64,000 nucleotides of DNA from Mesorhizobium shangrilense (GCF_040537815.1 NZ_JBEWSZ010000005.1:124001-188000); one strand, 5' to 3'. Counted from the stretch's first letter, positions 26,546-36,350 are shown. The notes: generated from the letters alone by a model not told the origin. Made by a program: numbers and translations.

Positions 26546-28099
26546 ATGAATGGTGCCGATGTCCTGTGTGACGTGCTGCTGGCGAACGATGTGAATGTCT
26601 GCTTCGCCAACCCCGGCACTTCGGAAATGCATTTTGTCGCGGCGCTCGACCGCAAGCCGGAGATGCGCTGCGTGCTTGGCCTGTTCGAGGGCGTGGTGAC
26701 AGGTGCCGCCGACGGCTATGCGCGCATGACCGACCGTCCCGCCGCGACACTGCTGCATACCGGTCCGGGCTTGGCCAATGGTCTCGCCAACATGCACAAC
26801 GCCCGGCGCGCAAAGACGCCGATGATCAACATTGTCGGCGACCATGCGTCCTATCATCTGCCGCTCGATGCCCCGCTCACCAGCGATATAGAGGGTCTTG
26901 CGGCGCCGATGTCCAAATGGGTTCGCCGCATCGAGGGGCCAGCCGATGTCCAGCCGGCGACGGAGGCGGCTTTTCGCGCCTCGCTCACGCCGCCGGGCGT
27001 CACGACGCTGATCCTGCCCGCGGACGCAGCCTGGGGCGGCGCCAGCCCGGCTTCGCCGGGCCGTGTCGTCCTGCCGCCGCCGCCAGTTGCAGACTTGGAC
27101 GTGGTGCGAAAGGTTGCCGATGCTATCCGTGCCGCTCCGGGCCGTGTCGGCATGATCGTTAGCGGGCGCGCGGCGCGGGCCGATGCGCTTGAAATCGCCG
27201 GCCAGATATCGGCAGCCGGTGACGTCCGTCTGTTCAGCGAGGTTCTGATCGCGCGGATGCAACGTGGCCGCGGGCGTGCGGCGCCGACACGCATCCCTTA
27301 TCCGGTCGATGCCGCGATCGCGGTGCTCAAGGATATCGACGTGCTGGTGCTGGTCGGGGCAAGAGAGCCGGTCGCTTTCTTCGCCTATCCGGGAAAGCCG
27401 GGCCGGCTCGTGCGTGAAGGCTGCCAGGTGCTGACGCTGGCCGCCCATGGCGAAGACCTGCATGCGGCGCTGGAAGCGCTTCGCGACGAGCTTGGCGTGA
27501 AACCGTCGCAGCAGACGGTGTTCGCAACCGCCTTTCCTGACGAATCAACGCCGAGCGGCAAGCTGACGGACGATGCCATCGCGTTGTCGGTGGCGCGAAA
27601 GCTTCCCGCGGATGCGATCGTCTGCGACGAAGCGGTCACCTCGGCACGGCGCTTCTTCGCCCTGTCCGCCTTTGCCGCGCCGCATGACTACATGATGGGC
27701 ACCGGCGGATCGATCGGCGGCGGGATTCCGATGGCGACCGGAGCGGCGGTCGCCTGTCCCCATCGCAAGGTGATCAATCTCGAAGCCGATGGCAGCGGCA
27801 TGTACACGGTGCAGGGATTGTGGACGCAGGCACGGGAAAATCTCGACGTGGTGACGATCGTGTTCTCCAACCGGACCTACGCGATCCTGCATGGCGAGAT
27901 GCGCAATGTCGGCGTGAATGCGATCGGCGAGAATGCCAGGCGCATGCTCGACCTCGACCATCCCGCGCTGGACTGGGTTTGCCTGGCCAAAGGCATGGGC
28001 GTGGAAGCGGCACGAGCCGATACCTGCGAGCGGTTCGACGCGCTGCTGGACAGCGCTCTGTCCAGGCGTGGGCCGTTTCTCATCGAAGCGGTGATCTGA
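26546..28099 (+). CDS. TPP-dependent acetolactate-synthase-like enzyme
   Basis: A 517-residue thiamine-diphosphate enzyme. The N-terminal Pyr domain has the catalytic glutamate region (LFEGVVTGAADGYARM) and HTGPGLANG. The middle domain follows, then the C-terminal PP domain with the Mg/TPP motif EADGSGMYTVQGLWTQARE. It belongs with acetolactate synthase/benzoylformate decarboxylase-like proteins but lacks an IlvH partner and is shorter than IlvB (about 570-590), so branched-chain synthesis is unlikely. It is a single gene; substrate unknown. Confidence 0.8.
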   Translation: MNGADVLCDVLLANDVNVCFANPGTSEMHFVAALDRKPEMRCVLGLFEGVVTGAADGYARMTDRPAATLLHTGPGLANGLANMHNARRAKTPMINIVGDHASYHLPLDAPLTSDIEGLAAPMSKWVRRIEGPADVQPATEAAFRASLTPPGVTTLILPADAAWGGASPASPGRVVLPPPPVADLDVVRKVADAIRAAPGRVGMIVSGRAARADALEIAGQISAAGDVRLFSEVLIARMQRGRGRAAPTRIPYPVDAAIAVLKDIDVLVLVGAREPVAFFAYPGKPGRLVREGCQVLTLAAHGEDLHAALEALRDELGVKPSQQTVFATAFPDESTPSGKLTDDAIALSVARKLPADAIVCDEAVTSARRFFALSAFAAPHDYMMGTGGSIGGGIPMATGAAVACPHRKVINLEADGSGMYTVQGLWTQARENLDVVTIVFSNRTYAILHGEMRNVGVNAIGENARRMLDLDHPALDWVCLAKGMGVEAARADTCERFDALLDSALSRRGPFLIEAVI

Positions 28100-28130
28100 C
28101 CGGCTTCGGCAGCCGGCAGTCGGCTTGAAT

Positions 28131-28433
28131 CTACCAGCGCGTCGCTTCACCGGGCGCCGCCGGCTCGATTGCCAGCGCATGCACGCCGGCTTTCAGCTCG
28201 TCGGCCAACAATTCGTTGACGGAACGGTGGCGGTCGATGCGGCTCATGCCGGTAAAACTTGGCGAGACGATGCGGACGCGGAAATGTGTCTCGCCGGTGC
28301 CGTCATAGGTGCCGTGGTGGTCGGAGTCCTGGTGATGGTGGCCGGCATGGAGGTGGCTTTCGTTGATGATGACCAGCCGTTCCGGCGAAAACGCCTTCTT
28401 CAGCTTGTCTTCCATCGTTGCCTGTATGGACAT
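28131..28433 (-). CDS. bolA: BolA family protein
   Basis: A 100-residue BolA/YrbA protein, an iron-sulfur partner of monothiol glutaredoxins and stress regulator. The core has FRVRIVSPSFTGMSRIDRHR and VHALAIE, the conserved BolA beta-helix with His. An N-terminal His-rich loop (HLHAGHHHQDSDHH) is longer than usual and could bind metal. ATG 28433 is taken; 28439 adds two residues. It is divergent from the J-domain gene, as often in Rhizobiales. Confidence 0.9.
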   Translation of the reverse strand: MSIQATMEDKLKKAFSPERLVIINESHLHAGHHHQDSDHHGTYDGTGETHFRVRIVSPSFTGMSRIDRHRSVNELLADELKAGVHALAIEPAAPGEATRW

Positions 28434-28584
28434 CGCCAACTCCCTTCACCACATATGCGCGATCAAAATGCCGCGCGTCCCGCGACAAAATCTGTCAATC
28501 GCCTGCATTAAGCCGCGATTCAGCGGTTAGGGCGATCAGCGCGAAAATGTCAATTCTTGTTTCGCATCCGCGAACGCCCCATAA

Positions 28585-29214
28585 ATGGGTGAGATGAAGC
28601 CGTACCCCAAATATTTCGAAAAGATTCGCGTCCGCCCCGACAAGGATGCGGAGGTGAAATCGCATTCGCCGATCTGCCAGTGGGATGGCTGCAAGGAGGC
28701 GGGCACGCATCGCGCGCCCGTCGGGCGCATGAAGGAGGGCGAGTATTTCCGCTTCTGCATCGATCATGTGCGCGAGTACAACAAGGGGTTCAACTATTTC
28801 TCCGGCGTGCCGGACACCGAGGTCGCGCGCTTCCAGAAGGAAGCGATGACCGGCCATCGCCCGACCTGGAAGATGGGGGCAAACGGCGCCTCGACGCGTT
28901 CGTCGCCCGATATGGCCCAGTTGCGTTCCGGCCGCGCCGGCTACTACAACCGCATGCGCGACCCGTTCGACCTGTTCAAGGGCCCGAAGGATCCACGCGA
29001 GGCGCGCGAGCGCAAGGCCAAGCCGCTTGAGGCCAAGGCGCTGGAAACGCTTGGCCTTGATACAAAGGCGACTGGCAAGGATATCAAGGCGCGCTATAAG
29101 GAACTGGTGAAACTCCACCATCCGGATGCGAATGGTGGCGACAGAGGTTCGGAAGACCGGTTCCGCGATGTGCTTCAGGCCTATCGCGTGCTCAAGCAGG
29201 CGGGCCTGTGCTGA
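28585..29214 (+). CDS. J-domain protein with N-terminal Cys/His motif
   Basis: A 209-residue DnaJ-like co-chaperone. The J domain is at the C-terminus (about 150-209), with HPD in LVKLHHPDANGGD. The N-terminal part has a possible zinc site: CQWDGC, then CIDH about 32 residues later. The J domain stimulates DnaK-type ATPases. The reversed order, J domain last, is the form known next to bolA in Rhizobiales. Followed by a hairpin at 29236. Confidence 0.86.
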   Translation: MGEMKPYPKYFEKIRVRPDKDAEVKSHSPICQWDGCKEAGTHRAPVGRMKEGEYFRFCIDHVREYNKGFNYFSGVPDTEVARFQKEAMTGHRPTWKMGANGASTRSSPDMAQLRSGRAGYYNRMRDPFDLFKGPKDPREARERKAKPLEAKALETLGLDTKATGKDIKARYKELVKLHHPDANGGDRGSEDRFRDVLQAYRVLKQAGLC

Positions 29215-29235
29215 GCGAACTTAGGGTTTGGGCTG

Positions 29236-29262
29236 TTTTCCAACTTTCATAAGGTTGGAAAA
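29236..29262. promoter_or_regulatory. Inverted repeat between J-domain gene and cobS
   Basis: Arms TTTTCCAAC and GTTGGAAAA with a 9-nt spacer, about 75 bp before the cobS start. It could be a weak terminator for the upstream gene or an operator for cobST. No cobalamin riboswitch was recognised in the 123-bp gap. Confidence 0.4.
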
Positions 29263-29337
29263 GGCTTTAAGACCGCCCCCGAACAAAATCGATTGCCGGC
29301 GAAACTCGGCGTTTCGCCCGTGGAGACGTTGATAGAG

Positions 29338-30324
29338 ATGAACAAGGTCGATCGCGACATCGCCAACCTGCCCGATACCACCGTGTCGGTGAAGGAAAAA
29401 TTCGGTTTCGAGTCCAAGATGGTGGTGCCGGCCTATTCGGTGACATCAGAACATGTGCCCGACATCGATCCGGACTATCTATTCGACAAGGCGACGACGA
29501 TGGCGATCCTCGCCGGCTTCGCCTACAACCGCCGCGTCATGGTGTCGGGCTATCACGGCACCGGCAAGTCGACCCATATCGAGCAGGTCGCCGCCCGCCT
29601 CAACTGGCCCTGCGTGCGCGTCAATCTCGACAGCCATGTCAGCCGTATCGATCTCGTCGGCAAGGACGCGATCGTCGTCAAGGACGGCTTGCAGATCACC
29701 GAATTCCGCGATGGCATCCTGCCCTGGGCCTACCAGCACAATGTCGCGCTCTGCTTCGACGAGTATGACGCCGGCCGTCCGGACGTGATGTTCGTCATCC
29801 AGCGCGTGCTGGAATCGTCGGGCCGGCTGACGCTGCTCGACCAGAGCCGTGTCATTCGTCCGCATCCAGCCTTCCGCCTGTTCTCGACCGCCAACACGGT
29901 TGGGCTCGGCGATACCACTGGCCTCTATCACGGCACGCAACAGATCAACCAGGCGCAGATGGACCGCTGGTCGATCGTCACCACGCTGAACTACCTGCCG
30001 CACGACAATGAAGTGAACATCGTGCTGGCCAAGGCCAAGCACTATCGCGACGGCAAGGGCAAGGACATCGTAAACAAGATGGTGCGCGTCGCGGACATGA
30101 CGCGTTCGGCCTTCATCAATGGCGATCTGTCGACCGTGATGAGCCCGCGTACGGTGATCACCTGGGCCGAGAATGCCGAGATCTTCGGCGATATCGGCAT
30201 GGCGTTCCGGCTCACCTTCCTCAACAAATGCGACGAGCTCGAGCGCTCGGTGGTTGCCGAGTTCTACCAGCGCGCCTTCGGCCAGGATCTGCCGGAAAGC
30301 GCTGCCAACGTCGTGCTGGGGTGA
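29338..30324 (+). CDS. cobS: Aerobic cobaltochelatase subunit CobS
   Basis: A 328-residue AAA+ MoxR-like ATPase that, with CobT, drives cobalt insertion into hydrogenobyrinate a,c-diamide by CobN. Walker A is [10 protein letters not shown] (about 79-88), Walker [12 protein letters not shown], and the sensor region [17 protein letters not shown] 29338 is chosen over the TTG at 29293 because known CobS proteins begin with a short M-x-K-x-D-x-D-I-x-N-L-P. cobT normally follows directly; here another gene intervenes. Confidence 0.94.
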   Translation: MNKVDRDIANLPDTTVSVKEKFGFESKMVVPAYSVTSEHVPDIDPDYLFDKATTMAILAGFAYNRRVMVSGYHGTGKSTHIEQVAARLNWPCVRVNLDSHVSRIDLVGKDAIVVKDGLQITEFRDGILPWAYQHNVALCFDEYDAGRPDVMFVIQRVLESSGRLTLLDQSRVIRPHPAFRLFSTANTVGLGDTTGLYHGTQQINQAQMDRWSIVTTLNYLPHDNEVNIVLAKAKHYRDGKGKDIVNKMVRVADMTRSAFINGDLSTVMSPRTVITWAENAEIFGDIGMAFRLTFLNKCDELERSVVAEFYQRAFGQDLPESAANVVLG

Positions 30325-30333
30325 CACCACTCC

Positions 30334-30789
30334 ATGGGAACGACGCGTTGGACGTTCCTATGGAGTTTTTCGATCTTCTGCTTCGGTATCTGTCAGGCGG
30401 CTATGGCCCAGAACGAACCATTCAAACCTGGGCAGATTTGGACCTATAACGGAGCGATACCACTTTCATCGCGGGTGATCATAGGCGCGGTTGATAGCTT
30501 GGAGGGCGAAAGCCACCCAATCGTTTCGATTTCAGTCACCGATGCGCCGATACCTGATGATGGAAAGCAGTTACGAACGGTTCCGCACCTCCCTGTAGCC
30601 GCTGACGTACTGAGAGAAAGTGTGGTTGGGCTTGAGGGAGTTGGCCCAATTCCTGATGGATTTGACCACGGATATAGTCTGTGGAGACAGGCATATGACA
30701 GTGGCAAGGGCGGTTACTTTACAATCTCGGTGGAAGAGATTGTCGGCCTCCTACGCACTCAGCTTAGCCAACAGCCAGTGACGAAATAG
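30334..30789 (+). CDS. Secreted hypothetical protein inserted between cobS and cobT
   Basis: A 151-residue protein with a signal peptide (WSFSIFCFGICQAAMA, cleavage before QNEP) and a mature domain of mixed strands (QIWTYNGAIPLSSRVIIGAV). No family is recognised. The DNA is visibly richer in A/T than its flanks, and the gene sits 9 bp after cobS and 9 bp before cobT, whose weak Shine-Dalgarno now lies at its 3' end. It looks acquired, and its link to cobalamin is unknown. Confidence 0.7.
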   Translation: MGTTRWTFLWSFSIFCFGICQAAMAQNEPFKPGQIWTYNGAIPLSSRVIIGAVDSLEGESHPIVSISVTDAPIPDDGKQLRTVPHLPVAADVLRESVVGLEGVGPIPDGFDHGYSLWRQAYDSGKGGYFTISVEEIVGLLRTQLSQQPVTK

Positions 30790-30798
30790 AGATAGATA

Positions 30799-32697
30799 AT
30801 GGCGGGTCCGGGCGACAATACGCGCAACAAGTCGAAGACGGGTTCTGAAGCCGACAGCTTCAAGCGCGCCGTAACCGTGTGCATGCGCGCCATTGCCGGC
30901 GACAAGGAACTTGAGGTTGGGTTCGCCAAGGACAGGCCGGCGCTCGCCGGCAGCCGCGCGCGCTTGCCTGAACTGCCGAAGAAGGCATCGAAGACCGACA
31001 TCGCCATCACCCGTGGCCTTGGCGATTCCATGGCGCTGAAACGCGCCTGCCATGACGCGCGCATCCACACCAAGCTGGCGCCGGAAGGTAAGGCGGCCCG
31101 CGCCATCTATGACGCCGTCGAGCAGGCCCGCGTCGAGGCAATCGGCAGCCGCGCCATGCAGGGCGTCGCCGATAATATCGGCTCGATGCTCGAGGACAAA
31201 TACACCAAGGCAAACCTCACCGACGTCCGCGACAAGGCCGACGCACCGATCGAGGAAGCGTTGGCGCTGATGGTGCGCGAGAAGCTGACTGGCCGTCCGA
31301 TCCCGAAGAGCGGCGAGCGGCTGGTCGAGCTGTGGCGCCCCTGGGTCGAGGAAAAGGCGAGCGCCGATCTCGACGGACTTTCGGCAAAGCTCGATGACCA
31401 GCAGGCTTTCGCCCGGGTCGTTCGCGAGATGCTGGCCTCCATGGAAATGGCCGAGGAACTCGGCGACGACCAGGAGACGGAAGACTCCGAGGACAATGAC
31501 GACAACCAGCCGCAAGGTGAGGAGCAGAGCGAGGAGGGCGGCGAGGACGATTCCGGCTCCGAGCAGTCGCAGTCCGAGGATGCCGAGTCTTCGGCCGACG
31601 ATGAGCAGTCGTCCGAAACGGAGGCGTCCGACGCCACCGCCGACGATCTGTCGGACGATGACGACGCCGATGCCGAGACGCCCGGCGAGGCGCGCCGCAA
31701 CGACAATCCCTTCGCCAATCTGCCGAAGGACATCGACTACAAGGTCTTCACCACCGCCTTCGACGAGACGGTTGGCGCCGAGGAGCTTTGCGAAGAGGAA
31801 GAGCTCGACCGCCTGCGTGCCTTCCTCGACAAGCAGCTGGCCAACCTGTCCGGCGTCGTCGGCCGGCTGGCCAACCGGCTGCAGCGCCGCCTGATGGCGC
31901 AGCAGAATCGCTCCTGGGATTTCGATCTCGAAGAGGGCTATCTCGACCCGGCGCGGCTGGTGCGCGTCGTCATCGATCCGATGCAGCCGCTGTCCTTCAA
32001 GCAGGAGCGCGACACGAAATTCCGCGACACGGTGGTGACGCTGGTGCTCGACAATTCGGGCTCGATGCGCGGCCGGCCGATCACGGTCGCCGCCACCTGC
32101 GCCGACATTCTGGCGCGTACGCTGGAACGCTGCGGCGTTTCGGTCGAGATTCTCGGCTTCACCACGCGGGCCTGGAAGGGCGGGCAGGCGCGTGAGAAGT
32201 GGCTGAAGGACGGCAAGCCGCCGAACCCCGGCCGGCTGAACGATTTGCGCCATATCATCTACAAATCCGCTGATCATCCGTGGCGGCGGGCGCGGCGGAA
32301 TCTCGGCCTGATGATGCGCGAAGGCCTGCTCAAGGAAAACATCGACGGCGAGGCGCTGCTGTGGGCGCATAACCGCCTGATCGCGCGGCCCGAGCAGCGC
32401 AAGATCCTGATGATGATTTCGGACGGCGCGCCGGTTGATGATTCGACGCTGTCGGTGAACCCCGGCAATTATCTCGAACGGCATCTGCGCGCGGTGATCG
32501 AACTGATCGAGACGCGCTCGCCGGTCGAATTGCTGGCCATCGGCATCGGCCACGACGTCACCCGCTATTATCGCCGTGCCGTCACCATCGTCGACGCCGA
32601 GGAACTCGCCGGCGCGATGACTGAGCAGCTGGCCTCGCTGTTCGGTGAGGAAAGCGCGCGGGAAACGCGGCGCGGCGGCATCCGACGCGCCGGATGA
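30799..32697 (+). CDS. cobT: Aerobic cobaltochelatase subunit CobT
   Basis: A 632-residue partner of CobS in the aerobic cobaltochelatase. An N-terminal domain is followed by a very acidic linker (about 222-300, Glu/Asp/Ser-rich) and a C-terminal VWA domain with the MIDAS motif DNSGSM near residue 417. This matches CobT of aerobic cobalamin producers. The stop overlaps the next gene's start by 4 bp. Confidence 0.95.
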   Translation: MAGPGDNTRNKSKTGSEADSFKRAVTVCMRAIAGDKELEVGFAKDRPALAGSRARLPELPKKASKTDIAITRGLGDSMALKRACHDARIHTKLAPEGKAARAIYDAVEQARVEAIGSRAMQGVADNIGSMLEDKYTKANLTDVRDKADAPIEEALALMVREKLTGRPIPKSGERLVELWRPWVEEKASADLDGLSAKLDDQQAFARVVREMLASMEMAEELGDDQETEDSEDNDDNQPQGEEQSEEGGEDDSGSEQSQSEDAESSADDEQSSETEASDATADDLSDDDDADAETPGEARRNDNPFANLPKDIDYKVFTTAFDETVGAEELCEEEELDRLRAFLDKQLANLSGVVGRLANRLQRRLMAQQNRSWDFDLEEGYLDPARLVRVVIDPMQPLSFKQERDTKFRDTVVTLVLDNSGSMRGRPITVAATCADILARTLERCGVSVEILGFTTRAWKGGQAREKWLKDGKPPNPGRLNDLRHIIYKSADHPWRRARRNLGLMMREGLLKENIDGEALLWAHNRLIARPEQRKILMMISDGAPVDDSTLSVNPGNYLERHLRAVIELIETRSPVELLAIGIGHDVTRYYRRAVTIVDAEELAGAMTEQLASLFGEESARETRRGGIRRAG

Positions 32698-33719
32698 TTT
32701 TTTCGCGCGGCGGTGTTCGGCTAGCTTTCTGCGCCGCCAATCTGTTGTTCGGCATTGCCTTGGCGCCGGCGCTTGCCGCCGACACAGCGGCCGTCCAGCC
32801 GGTCGAAATCTCGGCCCGCCCGATCACCGAGTTCCATATCGGCCGTCCGGAAACCAGATTTGGTCCGCTCGAATTCGTCGGCGGGCTGGAGATGACCTCG
32901 CGCTCGCGCGATTTCGGCGCACTGTCGGCTTTTCGGTTCCTGAAGCCGGGCAGCGATTTCATCGGCGTCGCCGACACCGGCTTCTGGTTCTTCGGCACGG
33001 TGGCCCGCAATGCCGACGGCCGCCCGTCGGGCATCCAGAATTTCCGCATGCAGCAGATGGTCGACGAGACCGGCAAGCCGTTCGCGCAGAAATGGGAGGT
33101 CGACGCCGAAAGCCTCGCGGTCAAGGACGGCATCGCCACTGTCGGCTTCGAGCGCAACCATCGCGTCGCCCAATACACGATCGATCCAGCCGATATGAGG
33201 GCATCGTTCAAGCAACTGGACTTCCTGATACCGGCCCGGGAGCTTCGGCAGAATCGCGGCTTCGAAACCATTGCCCATGCAAATCCGGACGGACGGCTGG
33301 AGGGCGCGCTGGTTGTCGTCTCCGAGAGAAGCCTCGACAGTGCCGGCAACGTCTACGCGGCCATCCTTGAAGGGCCGAAGAAGGGCGTCTTCACTGTCAA
33401 GCGCGACGGCGGTTTCGACATCACGGATGGCGCCTTCCTGCCCGATGGCGACCTGCTGTTGCTCGAGCGCAGCTTTTCCATGGCCAGCGGGGTCAAGATG
33501 CGGCTGCGGCGCATTCACGGCGAGGGCATCGAGAAGGGCGCGGTGGCCGATGGGCCGGTGCTGGTGGAAGCCGACATGGGCTACCAGATCGACAATATGG
33601 AAGGTCTCGACATCTGGACGCGCGAGGATGGCGCGCTGATGGTGTCGCTGATCTCCGACGACAACCACTCGATCCTGCAGCGCAATCTCTATCTGGAATT
33701 CATCCTGCATCAGGATTGA
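32694..33719 (+). CDS. Secreted phytase-like esterase domain protein
   Basis: A 341-residue exported protein with a signal peptide to about residue 29 (ALAPALA). The rest is the 'esterase-like activity of phytase' beta-propeller-type domain: [38 protein letters not shown], and DNMEGL near the C-terminus. It is translationally coupled to cobT and often follows cobT in Rhizobiales. Actual phytase activity is not implied. Confidence 0.8.
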   Translation: MIFSRGGVRLAFCAANLLFGIALAPALAADTAAVQPVEISARPITEFHIGRPETRFGPLEFVGGLEMTSRSRDFGALSAFRFLKPGSDFIGVADTGFWFFGTVARNADGRPSGIQNFRMQQMVDETGKPFAQKWEVDAESLAVKDGIATVGFERNHRVAQYTIDPADMRASFKQLDFLIPARELRQNRGFETIAHANPDGRLEGALVVVSERSLDSAGNVYAAILEGPKKGVFTVKRDGGFDITDGAFLPDGDLLLLERSFSMASGVKMRLRRIHGEGIEKGAVADGPVLVEADMGYQIDNMEGLDIWTREDGALMVSLISDDNHSILQRNLYLEFILHQD

Positions 33720-33790
33720 TCAACGCTCCAACTGCGAACCTGAAGTTGAGGGTTTTCAACGGCGGGTTCGAGCGGAATCGCTTCGCGGCG

Positions 33791-33823
33791 CCACCTCTGC
33801 CCCGTCGATCGGGGGAGAGGTGG
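33791..33823. repeat. Palindromic intergenic repeat
   Basis: Arms CCACCTCTGCCCC and GGGGGAGAGGTGG around GTCGATC, in the 211-bp gap after the phytase-like gene. It has the look of a dispersed rhizobial REP-type element and could act as a terminator-like hairpin for the upstream gene. Confidence 0.6.
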
Positions 33824-33894
33824 CGAGCGCAGCTCGACGAAGTGGGGGACGACTGGCCATCACTCGACGCTCGCCAGAATACTTTAGTCCAGAC

Positions 33895-33923
33895 TTGACA
33901 ATTGGCACCGACGACGCGATACT
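33895..33923 (+). promoter_or_regulatory. Sigma-70-like promoter of the ArsR-SRPBCC pair
   Basis: TTGACA at 33895-33900, a 17-bp spacer, and GATACT at 33918-33923. The start codon is only 7 bp beyond the -10 box, so transcription would begin at or near the ATG, giving a nearly leaderless mRNA for the ArsR gene. Confidence 0.5.
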
Positions 33924-33930
33924 CAAGTCC

Positions 33931-34299
33931 ATGCTTAACTATTCCGAGATCGACAGCATCCTTCGCGCACTTGTCGAGCCGACACGCCGGCAGATCCTGG
34001 AAAGGTTGAGCTGCGGACCGGCAACCGTCAGCCAGCTGGCGGAACCGTTCGGCATGACCTTCGCAGCCGTTCTGCAACATTTGCAGGCGCTGGAGGCCTG
34101 CGGGCTGATCCGCAGCGAAAAGATCGGGCGGGTACGGACCTGCCGGATCGAGCCGGGCGGGCTTGCTCCGCTCGCCGACTGGATCGCGGAGCGCCGCATA
34201 CCGGCGGAACGCCACCTCGACCGTCTTGGCCAGCTTCTGGCCGAGACAGACCCATCGCCCCCGAAAAGTCAGGACCAGCAAAAGGACGAAAAGCAATGA
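33931..34299 (+). CDS. ArsR family transcriptional regulator
   Basis: A 122-residue winged-helix repressor. The HTH reads EPTRRQILERLSCGPATVSQ, followed by the recognition helix AAVLQHLQALEACGLI, as in the ArsR group paired with SRPBCC (AHSA1) proteins. No metal-binding cysteine cluster is seen. The stop overlaps the SRPBCC start (ATGA). It likely autoregulates the pair; the signal is unknown. Confidence 0.87.
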   Translation: MLNYSEIDSILRALVEPTRRQILERLSCGPATVSQLAEPFGMTFAAVLQHLQALEACGLIRSEKIGRVRTCRIEPGGLAPLADWIAERRIPAERHLDRLGQLLAETDPSPPKSQDQQKDEKQ

Positions 34300-34781
34300 A
34301 CCAGATCGCCCCCGTCAAAGACGAGCATTCCGTCATCCATTCCACCTTCACCATTGAGCGAACCTATCCGCAATCGCCCGAACGCGTGTTCTTCGCCTTC
34401 GCCGACAAGGCGATGGTGCGGCAATGGCGGATCGAAGGCGATGGCTTTACGATCGCCGAATTCAGCTTCGACTTTTGTGTCGGCGGTAGCGAGGTGTCGC
34501 GCTTCAGCTTTGGCGGCGGACCGGAGATCAGGCTCGACGCGCAGTTCCAGGATATCGTCCCCAACCAGCGCATCGTGTTCTCCTACAGGATGGCGATCGG
34601 CACTCAGCCGCTGTCGGCGTCGCTGACGACGATCGAACTGACCCCGTCGGGCGAGGGCACGCGCCTGACCTATACCGAACAGGGCGCTTTCTTTGATGGC
34701 GCCGATTCGGTGAAAGGGCGCGAGGAGGGCACCCGCGGCCTGCTTGAAACGCTTGCCAGCCACCTGCAGAAGTCGAAATAG
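34296..34781 (+). CDS. SRPBCC (AHSA1-like) protein
   Basis: A 161-residue START/Bet v1-like fold protein of the AHSA1 branch: FTIERTYPQSPERVFFAFAD at the start, then the hydrophobic-cavity strands, ending LETLASHLQKSK. These are regularly encoded with an ArsR repressor; the ligand is unknown. Translationally coupled to the regulator. Confidence 0.85.
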   Translation: MNQIAPVKDEHSVIHSTFTIERTYPQSPERVFFAFADKAMVRQWRIEGDGFTIAEFSFDFCVGGSEVSRFSFGGGPEIRLDAQFQDIVPNQRIVFSYRMAIGTQPLSASLTTIELTPSGEGTRLTYTEQGAFFDGADSVKGREEGTRGLLETLASHLQKSK

Positions 34782-34836
34782 GCCCTTGCTGATCCTGCCA
34801 GGTCGAAGGCCTTGTCGTATCGGAAATTCAGGATGG

Positions 34837-35529
34837 CTATCGGCCAGCTGCGGTTCGCTGCCCGTTGGTCGCGATCCAGATGACATGACGCGCGCCGCGC
34901 TTGCCGTTGGCGCGGGTCTTGACCTCCTCGACGGCAAAGCCGGCTTGGCCGAGCCGCCGGGTGAAGCCGGCGTCCGGCCCTTGCGACCAGACCGCCAGCA
35001 TGCCGCCCGGCTTGAGCGCCGCCCGTGCGGCATTCAGGCCCGCCACGCTGTAGAGGGCGTCGTTGGCCTTGTGGACGATGCCTTCGGGGCCGTTGTCGAC
35101 ATCGAGCAGGATGGCGTCATAGCTTGACGCTTGCGACCGCATGAGCTGGCCGACATCGACTTCGCGAATGCTGACGCGCGGATCATCAAGGCAGCCGGCA
35201 AAAACCTCGGCCATCGGCCCGCGCGCCCAGGCGACGACCGCAGGGATCAGTTCCGCGACAACGACGCTGGCATCCGCGCTCAGCTCGGCGAGGGCGGCGC
35301 GCAATGTAAAACCCATGCCGAGCCCGCCAATCAGGATCTTCGGTTGCCGATGGTTGGCAATCCGCTGGCAGGACAGTTTCGCCAGCGCTTCCTCGGAGCC
35401 GCTGAGGCGGCTGTTCATCAGCTCGTTGGTGCCCAGCATGATCGAGAATTCGGCGCCGCGCCGCTTCAGGCGAAGCTCTTGCTGTCCGTCGGGCGTCTTC
35501 GCTGAGTCTAGCTGGACCCAAGGGATCAT
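34837..35529 (-). CDS. Spermidine-synthase-like methyltransferase-fold protein
   Basis: A 230-residue protein with the spermine/spermidine synthase fold: ILIGGLGMGFTLRAAL (nucleotide-binding glycine loop), VVVAELIPAVVAW and DAILLDVDNGPEG. The family's key aspartate region is partly kept, so polyamine synthesis is uncertain. It begins 3 bp after the queuosine-transporter stop, same strand. Confidence 0.75.
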   Translation of the reverse strand: MIPWVQLDSAKTPDGQQELRLKRRGAEFSIMLGTNELMNSRLSGSEEALAKLSCQRIANHRQPKILIGGLGMGFTLRAALAELSADASVVVAELIPAVVAWARGPMAEVFAGCLDDPRVSIREVDVGQLMRSQASSYDAILLDVDNGPEGIVHKANDALYSVAGLNAARAALKPGGMLAVWSQGPDAGFTRRLGQAGFAVEEVKTRANGKRGARHVIWIATNGQRTAAGR

Positions 35530-35532
35530 GGC

Positions 35533-36213
35533 CTAGACCGCGACCGCGGGTTGGCTCCAGCGGGCGGCAAGCAGCCTGTAGGGGATCAGCGCCACGACGG
35601 CGATGATCAGCTTCACACTGAGGTCGCCGAGCGCCCAGGAGACCCAGCGCATGGTGTCGACATGGAACACGCCCATCAGCGGTGCGGTTTCCAGCGCAAA
35701 ACTGTCGTTCGGCCCCGCGAAGGCGAAGGCGGCCGAAAAGGCGATGCTGAAGAAAACCAGGGTGTCGAACACCGAGCCGACCAGCGTGCCGATGATCGGC
35801 GCGCGCCACCAGCTCTGTCGGCGCAGCCGGTTGAACACGGTCACATCGAGCAATTGCGCGGTGAGGAATGCCGCGCCGGAAGCCGCGGCGATGCGCGCAA
35901 GCCGGCTGGCCGCCGTGTCGAATTCGATCAGGCCATGGCGAAACAGGAAGGGCGGCACGAGGATCGAGCAGACCACCGCCGTCATGAAGCCGACAAAGAC
36001 GATCCTGCGCGCCACGGCCGGACCGTAGCGCCGGTTGGCAAGGTCGGTGACCAGGAAGGAGAACGGGTAGGTGAAAGCGCCCCAGGTGAGCAGGTCAGCC
36101 AGAGACAGGCCGCCGATCTGGCCCTGCATCGGGAACTGGACGAGGATGTTCGATGCCACGACGACAAGCGCCATGGCGACCACGAAGGGCAGGTATCGCG
36201 AGAAGGACGTCAT
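35533..36213 (-). CDS. Queuosine precursor transporter (YhhQ/VUT family)
   Basis: A 226-residue membrane protein with about six helices. ITWGAFTYPFSFL-like sequence (LLTWGAFTYPFSFLVTDL), GSVFDTLVFFSIAF and a C-terminal helix pair are typical of YhhQ, which imports queuosine precursors for tRNA wobble modification. It is the first gene of a two-gene operon. Confidence 0.85.
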   Translation of the reverse strand: MTSFSRYLPFVVAMALVVVASNILVQFPMQGQIGGLSLADLLTWGAFTYPFSFLVTDLANRRYGPAVARRIVFVGFMTAVVCSILVPPFLFRHGLIEFDTAASRLARIAAASGAAFLTAQLLDVTVFNRLRRQSWWRAPIIGTLVGSVFDTLVFFSIAFSAAFAFAGPNDSFALETAPLMGVFHVDTMRWVSWALGDLSVKLIIAVVALIPYRLLAARWSQPAVAV

Positions 36214-36350
36214 TTTTTTATCCTGGGTAATGGAACCAGTGCAGCATCATCCGAAAGCCGGATCACGCTCCATTGTCGTTTATTTCAACGAAATGACCGG
36301 AAACCGCCAGGCGATTTCCGGCCCGATACGAAGAACGGTTGCCCGGAAAA

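Noticed and set aside
29215..29337. Cobalamin riboswitch upstream of cobS
   Set aside because: The gap is only 123 bp and lacks the conserved B12-box sequence; only a simple dyad is seen.
30751..32553. 600-residue minus-strand frame opposite cobT
   Set aside because: Antisense to cobT; its hydrophobic stretch is the mirror of the acidic linker and not a true membrane domain.
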